From assembly GCA_006937955.1 (NCBI GenBank), contig SSNP01000005.1, positions 9,590,040-9,654,039 on the forward strand: a stretch of DNA of 64,000 nt. Reading direction: 5' to 3'. The number at the start of each line of letters is the position of its first letter. Position 1 is the stretch's first letter. The stretch is from Pachypanchax playfairii (taxonomy: Eukaryota > Chordata > Actinopteri > Cyprinodontiformes > Aplocheilidae). Below, one piece after another: positions 11,990 through 25,304 of the stretch. The notes under the pieces were generated by a model that was given only the letters and a program-made list of their open reading frames with translations, had not been told where the DNA came from and did not search any database. The translations under genes were made by a program, and so were the position numbers.

Positions 11990-14599
11990 TGCTTTGTGGA
12001 CCATCAGGCTGTACGGGAAGATAAACCGCAGAACTCATGACATCTGAGACTGGAACACAAACTGGACTGGAAGCAACAAAACAAAGTCATGAAGGAAAAC
12101 ACAAAGATTTTTTCAACTATGTGAGAATTTATGTTTGTTAATAAATAAGCCTATTGAATTTTAATCTTTTCAGTTTTATAGTAATGTTATCAAAGAATAC
12201 TGACTGTGTCCTGACATTCTTGAAGTATTTTACAAATGATTTTGTTCAAATGTTTGCAGTTTCTATTCATTCTTGATCAATGACGTGATTCTTTACTCAG
12301 TTATATTGACGTTATGCAACTGTCCCTCACGTCTCCGGGGTTCTATAGAGAAATCCTGCCACAGATGCATTCTAACCCTAACCTGAACACAGAGTTCAAG
12401 GTCCGGTCCACGGGTTTATTAAGGAATGCTGAGTTATGGCAGAAAAGAGGAACATGATATCTGCTTTGTCACGTTTGTCTGCCACCACAAGCAGCTTATC
12501 TCATCAGAAGAATCATGTGTTTTGAAACAACTGAGCTCACACACAAAGTATGCCAGAAATGCTGATTTACACAGACACAACATGAGAAAGATCATCACAC
12601 CTTGATAAATACCTGGAGCTCAGTTCATGTTGTTCAGTGACAATGTTTTGACTAATTGTTTTGTGAGAAATCGTGACTATAAGAATTTGCAACCTCCAAA
12701 CCAGGTTGATTGAACTCTAAATATGTTTTTAATAACACTGAGTTGTAGTCTTGTACATTATTTCTAATCTTAAACATGTGCTGCATGATGGAGAAGCTGG
12801 TTAGCGTCGCTAAGAAGCGCCTGAGTTCGACACCCAGCTGGGAACTCACTGTTTTCCTCTCGTTCTCTGGATTCTCTAGTTTCCTCCCACAGTCCAGAAA
12901 TATCCATGTTAGAATAACTGGTGATCCTTAAAAGGCACCAGCACCCCCATGACCCTGAACAACAATAAGGAGGTGTAAAAAATATGGATGGAGGAAATTA
13001 TGAGTACAAGTAAAGTAAAACTATGTAAATATCTTGAAGTATATAATATTGTTTGTTTCAGTCTCAAAATAAAAACATCTTGTATTAAAACCGGCAGATC
13101 CTCCGTCTCCTCACCAGTCGTCTCTAAGGTAAAAATGGAATGTTTAAACCCTAACTCAGACACCTGACGCAAAGCTCGGTCACAGGAACTCTTTCTGTAG
13201 GTATTTGCAGTTTTTAGAAAAAGCCAAATAAAATCTCATGTGACAGCGTTGTGATTCCACCAGATTAAAACAAACCAGCTGGCGTGTTTATGATGAAAAC
13301 AGCATCACCCACATCTACACATAAAATATTTTACAAGTATACAATAAAGAGTTTTGGAAATGTTTCCTTATCTAAGTCTTCTAACAATACTGCAGTCCAG
13401 AACACAAGGTCTTTTGAGTCCCAGCGTTTTTAATCTAAGTCTGTATAAACACGTCTACTTCAGTCACATGTTAAGGATAGTTCAACGTCTCTGCTTGCAA
13501 TGTGATTTGGGGCCTTTGCAGGTATCGTTCAGCCAAATTCATAGAACTTTTGAGATGATCTGGTTTAATCTCTGAGGGATCATGTGACCCAAAAGCATCA
13601 AAATAACCTTTATGTTGGATTTTCCCTTCATTTGTATCTTGTCTGTAGGTTTTACAGATAACATAATTCAGTTTACGCAGTTGTTACACAGAATGATAAA
13701 CAGCCCAGAAGATAATCTGACTTGCCTAAATTGCTGAGTCACTTTACTGAGAGAAAAGCTGTGAAGCCGGTATTTCAGACACCCAGAGACATAATAGCAT
13801 TGTCATTTAAGCCATCTGTTATGTAACGTGTCATAGATATGCTGCCTATTGTAATGAATACAAAGACTGTGTACTCGAGTCATGTTTTCATAAAACTTGC
13901 TCATTTCATGAAAACATTTACACTACCTGTTTACCTTTTTGGTCAAAACTTTCTTTTTGCATTGTTTATTCTAATTAAATCAAAGTTTAAAACTCTGCAG
14001 GAGCTTGCAGGACTAAAGAGGAACCAAACACTGGCACTAAAAATGCCTGTGTGTGCATCTCCCTTCAGGCACGCATGGTTGCTCTATTAATTATCCACTC
14101 AGTGAGTTTGCTGAACACAATAAATGAAGCGAGCAGATTTGGATTTCCTGACTGAATGCTGAGGCTTCAGCTCCAGGGTAACGGGCGTGGTCGGAGTGAA
14201 GGCAAATGTCTAATGCTGCTTGTTCTGTTTTTAAATGCTCATAAGTTTAATTCAGCTTTGCATCAAATTATGAATATTTTTAAAATTATACATCAAAAAT
14301 AAGATTCACTGAAAAGTTTTCTGGAGTTTTGCTTAACATCAGCTGTGTTCACAGTCAAAACTGAAAATAAATTCATGGTGTTTTAGAAAGATGGACCTGT
14401 CAGTGGATTGTATAACACCATTGTGTGACTTCAAGCTTCACGAGGGAAATTCCAGCGAGCAAACGTGTAAGACACACCTATTAAAAGAAACCAAGTCAAC
14501 ACAGTCTTCTTCCCTGGGAAGGTAAAACTGGCTCTGAATCAGGAGCAGCATGACACTTCTCCCAAACCAACACTGGAACTATTTCAGCCATCTATTATA
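11990..14599. other. Intergenic region between convergent tmem116-like and neto2 genes
   Basis: Holds the tmem116-like 3' UTR (to about 12160), a SINE-like repeat (12781-12995) and otherwise AT-rich sequence with no exon I can support. The open frames at 13354-13575 and 13839-14090 show no domain or family resemblance. Confidence 0.55.
12781..12995 (+). mobile_element. Decayed SINE-like or tRNA-box dispersed element
   Basis: Contains GGTTAGCGTCGCTAAGAAGC, then GAGTTCGACACCCAGCTGGG (B-box-like), then TTTCCTCCCACAGTCCAGAA, ATCCATGTTAGAATAACTGG and CACCCCCATGACCCTGAACA. This order is diagnostic of a very common fish dispersed repeat ending in GACCCTGAA...ATGGATGG. The copy is mutated. Confidence 0.65.
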
Positions 14600-14929
14600 T
14601 TTATTACACACACGAATCAAGCTGTCAAAAAAAACCAAAAACAGAGGTATTTGATCATAATTTAAATCACATTAAATATCAGTTCCAAAATAGCTCAATA
14701 AAATGTATCTTTTTCATATTAAAGTGTATTTCAGTCAATACTTTCACTTTCACAGCTTTCTTTTAGTGTTTTTTGTTTCAGTGTCCGAGCAGATTTGGCA
14801 GTTCTTGAAGGTTTGCCAAAATTAACCAAAAAGAAGGCAAGTGGGGAAAAAAATGGCAAATGAAAATGAATCTGCTTCCTGGTCGCTCCGTTTCAGTCCC
14901 AGAATTTTTGCACTTTCTTTTGTGTTTTT

Positions 14930-17900
14930 TTAAAAGTCCATGGATAAAGATCTTTGCTGAGCTATTTCATATTTTCCTTTTCGACTTCCTGCTCTTCTCA
15001 CATACAGATCATACCTCACCTCTTCCTCATCCTCCCCTTCGTCCTCTTCAGTCTCTTCCATAACTCTGTCCTGCCGCCACAGCACTCGGCCCCCCACACC
15101 AGGGTGGCTCTGAATGCGGCTCTGTTTCATACCGGGCCAGCTCTTCTTCCGCAAACTGCTGTTCAAGTCTCTAGAAGGAGGAACAGATGGCTGGTACTCC
15201 TCTCTAAAAGAGAGAAGCTCCATTGATCCTTTGCCCAAGACATATTCACCGAGACTGGCTTTGATAGAATTTATCGAGGCCTGAGAGCCACAATGGTGTT
15301 CATGGATGCAGCGTGATCCTGAGGAGGATCTCCTCAGAGCCTGCATGGATAGAAGTTCATCTGACAGCTCCCTCAGGTTCCCAGACATCTCCTAAAAAAA
15401 ATAAAAAGATCAAAGAAAATTCTAAAAAGAAAAAAGAAAACAAATTTAGATTATAAATGTCTCAGATAATTATATTAACCTTGTCTCTGCGATTAAAGAG
15501 CTCATAGTGCGGGGGGTCAAACACCTTCTGCAGACCAGCACGTTGAAACAGCTTGTTCTTACGTATCACCACCTTGTATAGAAAATGACAAATTAACCAA
15601 TTAAAAACACCATTAAGTATCATTAAAATCATTTAATTACCTTTTTCCGTGGCTGTTTGACTTGAACCATAATCGAGAAAATGAAGAGTAGCAGCACGAC
15701 CCCCGTGGACACACTGATTATTGTTCCCTGAGTCTTTGTGATGTGAAGAAAAGCAACTTTGGGTTTTGTCTCTGGATTACAGACATAAAGAGATTAATGT
15801 AGTTTATCAAGAGTTGTAATGAAACAGTTATTAACTTATTGCCTTCCTGTTTAGGATGGACATGAAGCTAAGAGTTGAGCATTCTTACATCCCGGTGCAA
15901 ATGTTTGACATGCAGAGTACTGCACAGCACGACACAACACAGAAGCAAAGACAAAGTATGTTTCTGTCAGTGTTCTGGCAGAACTGGAGGTACCTTGGCA
16001 GTTGCTTTCATCCCAAGGAAAAACACAGTTCTGCACGCCATTGCATACCAGAGAATTGTTGATGCACATGTTGCTGTGACAAAAGAACGCGCTGCCTATA
16101 CAAGGAGCTACAAGACAAACACGTGTGCTGTAGGGTAAGTATGCAGACAAGCAAGTAAAGCAACGTAAACCACAAATATATAGTTAGAATGTATTCAGCT
16201 GTAAGTTTTTTAAACTGAACTGGAAACTGGAAAGAAAAGAATCGTCTGGAAGAAAAACTCACGATCTGTGAAAATGGTGTACAGCATCCGGAAACGACTG
16301 AGACGGCTCGTCTCGTCAGCCCACATCCTCACTACTCCGAAACCGGTGTCCAGCATGATATCATTAGCAACTGTACTACAAAACTTGGCCTGCAAGAAAC
16401 CACGCACCGTTTTCCTTTGACAGTAGCGTATGTGCGGTCTCATTGAGGTCAGGGTCTCTAGAACAGTTGCACTTTATTTACGTGTCAAATATGAAATCAA
16501 AATAAACACACCTAGCAAAAAGACAACGTTATGCAGCAGTAGAAGAAATATGCGTTTAAGAACCGACAGCGACTCATTTTAAACCACAATAACATGACGT
16601 GTAAGAGGACTTGAATTTTTTTTCGTTTTACTAAAATATGTATTACCTTCAGATCCTCGATGGCACTGCTGCCGTCATAAACAGCCACAAAATTCTTTTT
16701 ACATTCATTTGAGTGTTCCATCTGATATTCCAGGAATTTCAGGTAAATCTGCAATAAGAAAAACAAGTTTTTAACATACTCTGTGCATAAGACCCTGTAC
16801 ATGTCGTGACTTTGACAAATTTACAACCTAATTCAATGTGAAAATAATTATGACGCTTTTACACTTAAATTGTTTTTTTGGGCTCTTTTCTATTTGCATG
16901 AGACGCTGTCCTGCATCCACACTGCACTCCATGTGTCTGCAACAATCTTCCCATATACATCCATGACTGTGGCATGACCTGCACCCGCAGTGGCACAGCT
17001 AGGAAGCAGCTACTCACTACAAGGTCAGGTCATTCACGCACAACACGACTTTGTCATGAGATTGTAGTCTAAGCATGAACCCAGAATGACTACATTTTTA
17101 ACGTACAGAAGATTTCTGCATGACCAAAATCCCAAAGAACCTATCATGCTTCATCAAATGTAACTGGAAGCTGACTGAGTTTTACATACATGCCTAAAGA
17201 CCCCACCAAGACCACAACAAAGAGCCGCCATGTTCTTGATGATTGTTTACATCATAATATGGTTTTTATCCCATGTGAAGGGACCATTAGCAGCTGGTTG
17301 TCAACAACACAGACAAGCTAATAAATAGACAACTTGATCATGTGACATGTTGTACCCTGTTCCTTGCTGGAGCTTGTATAGTCCAGATGCAGTCCACTGC
17401 CTGGTCCGGTTTCAGTTCGTTCTCCTCCTCCACCTGACTGGAGCGGATCAGCCCATCAAGCCCCTTCAGCTCAAACTGACAGTCTGAACCACAAACAGAA
17501 ACAAAATGTGATGAGAAAGAATTTTAAAATGGACGTGTTTCAGAGTTTATCCTAAACATGCGATTTAAAAGACTCGTGACTGAAGTACCTGGGATGGGGT
17601 TCATAAGTCCTCCTACATGTAGATGAAATTCAGGGTCTTTGGGAGAAATTGGAGATGTAAAAACACGTGAAGCATAATCAGAATACAAGAAAAATGGCAG
17701 CTTAGAATTATTATTTGTGCATTTAATTCACCTGCAGTAAACTTGTACTGAACCTGGAAGCCTTTTCCCTCCAGCTCTTCATCGCTGAAGAATCGGATCC
17801 ACATGAAACGTCCGCTGGACTGGATGAGACCCGGACTGATTGTGCCGCAGTAACGATCAATGAGGGGCGAGAAGCTGAAGGGACCATCTCGCACCTCGAT

Positions 17901-19282
17901 GTGGTCAAAACGACACTCAAAAGACGCTTCGATATGGAACAACTTGCTAAAGAGCAGCTCTATCCTCTGTCGGGGCAGCGCTGTGAACAGACTGGCAGTG
18001 TGTCAGTTGCAGACCTGATTTCAATCAGAAGACTAGATGAAAAACAGTAAAAAGAATATCTTCTGGAAGAAACTATCAAGTTAAAAAACAGACATCATTC
18101 AAATCATGCTCAGCTGCTATAGTTGGTTACCTTCTAGTACATAAAGGCACTCCTTATTTGGCGGGTAAGTGTTTGGGTAGTTTGGGGAACTGAAGCTTCC
18201 GCCATCTGTTTTTCGAACCCAGTTCCCACAGTGACGAGCCCTCCGTGGCTGCTCAGGTGGTTTACCTCCTTTAGATCCAGCACCTCCATCTACATGTGAT
18301 GCAAAAAAAAAAAAAAAAAAAACAGCCCTGGTTTGGATCGCTTGAGTAAAATACATTTAATTGTGCAAAAACAATTTCAATTAACTGTGAATTTTTTAGA
18401 TATTCATGTGATCCTTCTAAGAATATCAAAATCAGAATGAAGGCAACAGTTACCTTTAATCTTCTGTGCAAGAGAAAATCCCTCTTCAGTGAAAAGGAGG
18501 AATATCCAGACTGTACGAGAAGCCGTCAGTAAATGACACCACAGTGAGGAGGGGTACAATCAAGGAATGAGAGAAAGATAGAGCTTAGCAGGATTTGTTT
18601 GCTCGAGTTCGATGTCTCAGTTCATTCAGCAGAATCCCTGAATGTATATACGACATGTCAGAGGTCAGGAGTTCAGAGGCTCACATGGAGACTTCTGCCA
18701 TCTGTTCACGTTATTTCGGACTGATTTTTCACACCCAAAAACCTTAAGAATGAAAGTACAGTTGTCTCTGATGATGTGCAAAAACAACTACAAAAAATGT
18801 TGTGTGCCATCAAATTAGAAATAGACAAAACAGCCCGCAGGAGGACTTTTTAAAATAGAAATATTGTTGTGAATATTCAATATTCCAATAAAAGCTTCTT
18901 AAATTAAAATATGTTGGATAAGACCAATTTAGTGACTCAACAAATAATAAAACAAAGTGTTTCACTTCAGATGTTTAGTTTAGGATTAAATCTCCAGCTT
19001 TACACTTTACAGACACAATATTCAGACTAAAGAGGAGGGACTGAGGATGCTGCAGCAGCCTAAATCCTGCTTCACAAGCTGATATTCAAAAAAAAAAGAA
19101 AACATAATTCCCTCTGAGGATAAAAACTCTCCTTCTTGCAGATTTATTTTTTTTCTGCAATGTTACTTTTACAAATAAACTCGCAGAAAAACATATTAGA
19201 TAATTAGATTAGATAATTAATAACAGCATCTTGCACACTCCTTCAGAAAGACCAATGGACGCGCTCACTCACCTGCATGCAT
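14930..19282 (-). CDS. neto2: Neuropilin and tolloid-like protein 2 (kainate receptor auxiliary subunit)
   Basis: Twelve exons: 19273-19282, 18454-18510, 18131-18289, 17732-17980, 17589-17636, 17356-17483, 16647-16748, 16263-16389, 15994-16107, 15641-15771, 15480-15572, 14930-15391. The total is 1680 nt, 559 aa (human NETO2 is about 525). The start codon lies in a 10-nt coding first exon joined to a signal peptide (MHAVWIFLLF...). Then come CUB1 (residues about 43-157, FECRFDHIEVRDGPF, SPLIDRYCG), CUB2 (about 175-293, YQMEHSNECKKNFVAVYDGS), an LDL-receptor class A module (about 296-331, FFCHSNMCINNSLVCNGVQN), a transmembrane helix (about 348-371) and a cytoplasmic tail with PPHYELFNRRDKEMS and SRCIHEHHCGSQAS. 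The end is SLSMDF, close to human SISIDF. NETO2 modulates kainate receptors and KCC2 at synapses. An acidic run (TEEDEGEDEEEV) in the tail is an extension relative to human. Possible polyA signal (minus) is at 14600-14605. Confidence 0.95.
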
Positions 19283-22200
19283 CCTTCCAGCTGCGCTTCG
19301 TTTGGGTTTTTGGTTCTGATTTGATTTTCTACCAACTGCGTGTCCCACACATTCCTGTACAAAGTCTGTGGTTCGGATTAGCGCACGTTAACATAACTGA
19401 TTGATGTGATCCAGCTTTTACATTTTCATCTTGAACCTTCTCTGTGGTCAAAAAGACAGAAGCGGATGGACTTCCGATTCATCACCGTCTTCTCTCTCAG
19501 ATGAGTTTCCAGCTCCTCGTCCTCCTCTCCAGTAAACTGAGGATCTCTGTTGATGCTGGAGATTTGAAGATTGAGCTCAGTTAGCGCTGGAAGGGGGGGG
19601 AAAGATAATTGCGCAAGCGCACACTCGGGTATGTCCACTGGCCGCGTTCTTATGCCCCACCATTCTCAGGCACCTTCCCTGATCTCTAACCTCTTTCTCC
19701 ATAACTGTAGAGCAAAAAAACAAAAAACAAATATTAAAAAGCTCAACCCAATCGACGTTTAGGAGAAGTTATGGTCTTTTTTTTTTTTGCGTGTGCGTAT
19801 AAACCTCAGAGTGGCGGGGTTTAAGAACGATGGGGCCTCAAATCGGCGCTGAGATTTCACAACTGTCCTCTGGTTTAAAACACCTGGTGGCTGATTAACA
19901 AGCTTCTGCTGAACCCTGATGTTCTGAATCAGATGGGATGAAGCAGGAAAACACCTCCAACGGGCAGTATGGTGGAAATACAGACGATTTAAAAAAAATA
20001 AGTCATGAGTTGACATATCTCATCCTGTCTGATGTAGTGATTAATTGACTGGGCTTGTCGCCCCAGATTTAAAAGAAAACAGTGTAATTAGTGATTCTTA
20101 TTGAGCTTCTATTCAGAAAACATGTAATAAAACTGTATTTTCCTGCACAGCAAAAACCAGGAAACAGCTCTTTTAAGTTAACTTCATCATGTACATCAGT
20201 TGATGTAAAACATATTGTTGGATGGAGATTTTTCTTTGAAGAACAGAAACTTTGGTTCCTAACACATTTGTGTCTTTCTAGATAATATTTTTATTTGTTC
20301 AAATGCTGCTGCTTTGCTTTTAAAAGGTGGACAGTGTAACTCCTAACTAATTGTAAATAATCCAGATTTCATGATATCCAGCCAGCTTGTTATTTATTCT
20401 AAAGGTGTCGTGCATGAACAATTTAAGAGTGAAATGCTGCAAAGAGTGAAAATGAGTCCCAACTTGCCAAACCAAGCGTGTTTTAAACCTTCACCTCTTT
20501 TACGATGGCAGCGTGTAGGCGTGGAAGGCTGAGGTTAATAATAACTTATCCAAAAAAAAGCACAAAAAAAATTCCCTGACTCTCTCTGAATATGTGCTGC
20601 GGTTGCTTAGACTCAACAGATTGCTGAATCGAGGGAAGACCAGCATTTTTATCAGCTGCCAGAGAGAAAAGTCATTAGGATCCACTGTGTGCTTTTGACT
20701 GTCTGCTGCTGATTACTGAGCAGCAGTCATCTTAGATAAAAGGTCCCTACTTTAACACGGCGGAACTGACCTCTTGTTCCTCGCCGCTTTCTTCCAGCAC
20801 AAGTCTTAAACCTGCAGATTTTATTGTCTTTGAAAGTCGGATGTTGCAGCTGTAGATTATGTCACGACTAATCACTCTCACTCACGCGTCGCTGTTTAAT
20901 CCTACACCCAGATGATGACACAATAACAATAATAATCAAATGTTTTCGAACTTTTGTGCAACTAGGGAATCATTTACACCACCACTTTCTTAGTTTTCCT
21001 TAAAGTGGTTCCAGTGTGTCATAAAACCTAATTTATTTCAAATTAAACGTGAAATGTAATCATCCTCGTAGATGATTCCTTACATAATTCCCAGCTTAGA
21101 GTTCAAAGCCACGCCGTTCCCCAGAGGTTGTGCCTCAGAGAGTAAACACAAACATCCTATTCTTAGACAGATTTAGACGTATCATGTGGCCGAAGAGCGG
21201 ATGCTAAACTCTGTTCTTATCTCAGGCCCAGATGACAACAGATTAGACAAAGAAAGGGGGGAAAACTGATTAAATAAACTACAGTGCGAGCCAAAGAAAG
21301 CATGGAAAAATAATTAACTAAACAGATTCATACACTGATACTGAACTCTTTTTTTTTGTCTTAGATCCACACGACAACAGATTAGATTAAAAAGGAAAAT
21401 AACCTGACCTCATTAGAGAAGTTTCAAAGAAAAAACACTGCGGTTTAAGCCTCGAGAACAACGCCAAGTAAAATCCCAAGTGAGATAAGCTCCATCAGTT
21501 CATAAATATTTGAGATTACTGGCTCCTGATTTCTCCTCACTCTGAATCTTGTGTCTTTAAATTCTCTGTTTTGCAAAACATATTATCTCTTTCTACTTAA
21601 ATTCAGCTCCAGTGGGAACACATATATACTCTTTTAAAATAAAGCCACATTCAAATATAGTTGTGTGTTTAACATCTGCCTTATTTTAAACATCTGCCAT
21701 TATTTAGGCATCATGTGTAGAATTCTGATGGTGCAACAGTCCCAGAAATAACTCTATCTATACTAAAACAAATATTTTATCTTTTTATATTAACCAATAA
21801 AAACATGCTGCACTTATTACAGTAAAAAAAACAAAAAACTTGGTGTTTCTGATAGCGGTCTTCATGCTTTGAAAGTAAAACCTACAGTGAAATTAGACAT
21901 TGTATTCTTTTAGAGCCGCGTTCTCCAGCGCCATATGGAGCGTTTCTGCGACAGATGGCCAATTGTGATGACCCTTTCTTACCCAACGGAGGGTTAAGCC
22001 AACATTAAGATCAAGATGACATGTGACATGAAAAGCTGCAGAAATCAGTAGAAGATACAAGTAAAAAAAAACAAAAAAACAATAAAATAAAACTCTGCTA
22101 AGTAACGTGTAATTTCCTGTTAAAATAATAATAAAAATAACTTGTGTATTTACTCAGACGTGCGTTCTAAGGAATAAAGCTTATTTTTGCTGTTCAAACA

Positions 22201-24031
22201 ACTTGAGCATCATATTTGTGTTAAATAAAATCACAGTAATGATGCTCTCATGTAAGCAACTTTAACAGACATTTCGACCATGTTTGACCTAAAATTCGGC
22301 ATGCAAGAAAAGCAGCGTTGAGATTTGCGCCGTTAGCGAAAGGGAAATCTTCTTAGTGCAGCCTGATCTGAGGATGTGGCAGGAAGCCTGGAGGAGGATG
22401 AGTCTCATGCTACACTACATTCAACATGGACTTTTCTTATTGTTCCCATGAATATAGATTTTTTTTTCTATTAAAACAGGTTAACAGTTAGGGTAATCAA
22501 TTCCAAATAAAATAGTTTAGGTTTCTTTTTAACAAATAATTGTATTAAATGATATTGATAGCAGTTTTGCACGTGTATCTCAGTTTGTTTATCATTCAGG
22601 TTAGAGTACATTGTAACTTTAGAAGCTGCTTTACAGAAAATCAAAGTAAATAAATGTGGGTCAGTGGTCTAGTTTTATCTATAAAAATAACAAGTGCCAT
22701 CTGCTGTAAATAAAACCAAAAATATCACGAGACACTTTGAGGATTTACTTATTTATAAGTTCAAGTCTCTGATGATTTGTTGTTCCTAAAATGCAGTGAA
22801 TCGTTAAAGCGTTAAAGAAAACTACAATGTGCATGAAACATGCTGTTTGCCTTCCCATCTTTTTTCTGTTTAATTTATTCAAATATACAAAGCTGCTCTT
22901 TGCAATCAAGCCTCCAAGCACTTACAGGAAAAGGCTTAAGAGGGATAATTAAAAATACTGAGTATGTGAGAGTGACAGAAAGTGAAAGTCTGATACAGTG
23001 TTGCTGTGAGGAAAAATGATTGAAGGATAGAGGGGAGCAAAGAAAGAAAAAGAAACTGTCGTGCTATAAGACTCTGTTAGATTATCTGCTGTTGATTCGT
23101 CTCACTTCCCTGCTCAGAGACCATTTTTATGAAGAAATGCAAAAAGAAAGCCCTCGATGACATGACCGATCCTTCTCATTCGTCCCATCAGCTCCTTAAT
23201 CTCCTGCCATCTGGGAAAAATACTACCACATCGAATAAAGAGATGCAAGAATGTGCAGCAGATTAAATCCAAAAGCTGTCAAACTTTCACTGACATGGAC
23301 ACCACTGTTCATTTTCCATTGGTTTGGGGGGTTTGTGGGGGATGAGGGGGTGATGCACTCACTTATCTGAAATCCACCTAATTTCTTAAAGAACATGAGA
23401 ATCCTTAGAATGTGATCTTTTCTATAATGCTTCCAAAATTCAATTAAACCAGGATGAATTTAACTAAATTTGATACTTTTGTGTGAATTTGGGGTTTTAA
23501 TGTTATTTTGCCTGTATTGTCTTTTATCCATTGCATATTTTCACCTTTAAAATATATTGTATGTATTAAAAGACACATTATAAATAATATATTAATTATA
23601 AATATAATTATAAATCTGAAAAGACTTTTATTGTGCTCAAATTACAGGCCACGAGGAAGCAGTCAGCCAGGCAGGTAAATCTTTAATGCGTCACAGAGAT
23701 TGTTTGACTCCTTACTGAGTAAAAATAAAAAGATATACATCAAAGTGCTCTAATGCCATCTAAAGGACGAGGGAAGTTAGCTCGACATATTTTAATTGTT
23801 CTTTGAAAAGTATTTCTTCACTTTCATGGTGGAGTTTAACTGTCACAAACCAAACCGTCCAGAAGGGGGCGAAAAAGCGCATCTGCAGTCACGTGACACC
23901 ACAAAACCATTCTTCCTTCTTTCCGTTTCCTATTCTTATATTATGCTTATCGACATGTCGATGTGTTTAACAAATCATGTATTCTGTGGTTGTTGAAACG
24001 ATGTAAGCTGCTGTATATAAGTGCGTCAGAC
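19283..24031. other. Intergenic region between divergent neto2 and cyren
   Basis: About 4.7 kb, head-to-head flanks. No exon is supported; open frames are short and compositionally random. It probably holds the neto2 5' UTR and promoter near 19283-19650 and the cyren promoter near 23850-24031. A CTCF-like word is seen on the minus strand near 22694-22707 (ACAGCAGATGGCAC). Confidence 0.5.
23859..23872 (+). promoter_or_regulatory. Putative CTCF site upstream of cyren
   Basis: CCAGAAGGGGGCGA matches the vertebrate CTCF core (CCASYAGRKGGCRS) at most positions. It lies 160 bp before the cyren start codon. Confidence 0.45.
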
Positions 24032-24902
24032 ATGTCGGAAAGGCACCGCGCGCTTCCGTCGTGGATGGCGAAGAAAGAAGTTAAAGAAAAGGCGCCACTA
24101 AAGACTCGGAGAAAAAAGAAAGCTGCGAGGTAAAAATGTCCACGAGAGGAAGAAAAGCTCGCAGTGGTTCTTCATACTAACAATGGCGCCCTTCTCTGTC
24201 CTCAGGGCTGTTTTCTACTGTATGAACGAGGCGGAGCTGGTGGAAGCAGCTGTTTCTTTTATCTCCGATGAAACCTGTGAGGATGTGACGGTCCCGGCTG
24301 ACCAGCAGGTGGCGCTGTTTCACAATATCCACTTGTTCTTACCGCTTTCAACTGTTTTTAGTGATGGACAGAAAACTAACGTATTTTTATGCTTTAAAAT
24401 GTACAACTTCTATTAAAGTGTAATAGTTTTTTTATGTGTGGTTCACGGTAAAAGTTTCAGAATTATTCTTGTTGTTTAGCTGTGTAAAATGTTTCAGGTT
24501 TCCTGAAGTTTTATTATCCTAATAAGGATATTTATCTTTACACAGGTGGAAAAACAAACAAAGGAGACATGTGAAATAAAAAAGAAACCTGGTACTGCAC
24601 AGATTAAAACAAAGCTGATAACAGAGACTTTGGAAGAAGAGACGTCAGACTGCTGTTCAGATGTGGAAACAACATACATCTCTGAAACAGACCTGGACGT
24701 GACAGAGCTTGAAACATTGCCGTACACAAAGAGCAAACAGCGTCCTGAATCAGAGAATGAGGGCTCAGAAGCAGCCCAGGAGCATCCGAAACTCATCAAC
24801 ACTAATACTGTAGCTGGAAAACAAAAGCAGCAATTCCAGCCACCAGAGGAGAGAGGGAAGGAAGACGATGCTTTACAGCTTGTGCGTGAAATCTTTTTTT
24901 AA
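24032..24902 (+). CDS. cyren: CYREN / MRI, cell-cycle regulator of non-homologous end joining
   Basis: Three exons: 24032-24129, 24206-24308, 24546-24902; 558 nt, 185 aa. The N-terminus MSERHRALPSWM holds a Ku-binding motif (RALPSW, residues 6-11), followed by a basic stretch. Exon 2 encodes VFYCMNEAELVEAAVSFI, matching human CYREN VYCMNEAE. An acidic, Ser/Thr-rich middle ends in DDALQLVREIFF, the XLF-like Ku-binding tail (human ends VREIFFS). CYREN binds Ku and restrains end joining in S and G2 phase. The intron-2 donor is the poor CAG|GTGGCG, embedded in a CTCF-like motif. An alternative ending is annotated separately. PolyA signal AATAAA is at 24911-24916. Confidence 0.85.
24302..24316 (+). 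promoter_or_regulatory. Putative CTCF site overlapping the cyren exon-2 splice donor
   Basis: CCAGCAGGTGGCGCT fits the CTCF core very closely and spans the exon 2/intron 2 junction (24308/24309). It has the same orientation as the motif at 23859. Confidence 0.5.
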
Positions 24903-25304
24903 CTAAACTAAATAAATAAAGACTGAACATGACTGCTGTGGAAAGCAGCTTTATTTATGTTTAAGATCTTGTTCATTTTTATTTCTTCAGACCACTTGGT
25001 GTATTATTTGTTTTCAGAAAATATCATGTTTAGTTCATTCATAAAAGTTTTTATACAAAAATAAAACAATTATTTCTTTTTGTCTCACACATGATACAGA
25101 AAGCTTCATCCAGTTTCTTACATAGTTTTACTCTCTTACTTTAAACACACTTGCAAATCTACTAATTATTTGGATTTCAGTGAAACCTTTTCTTAGTTCA
25201 GCTGCATCTTTTTCTGAGTCGTTCAAACTGAGATCAAACTCACTGTTTTCCTGAAGGTAATCCAATGAAAATGAGTGACTTGAACAGTTTGTTGTTTTCA
25301 TCAG

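Noticed and set aside
12790..12850. B-box-like sequence considered as a tRNA gene
   Set aside because: No cloverleaf or acceptor stem can be formed. It is part of a dispersed SINE-like repeat.
24014..24020. TATATAA upstream of cyren considered as a TATA box
   Set aside because: It is 12 bp from the ATG, too close for a TATA box driving that start codon unless translation begins downstream.
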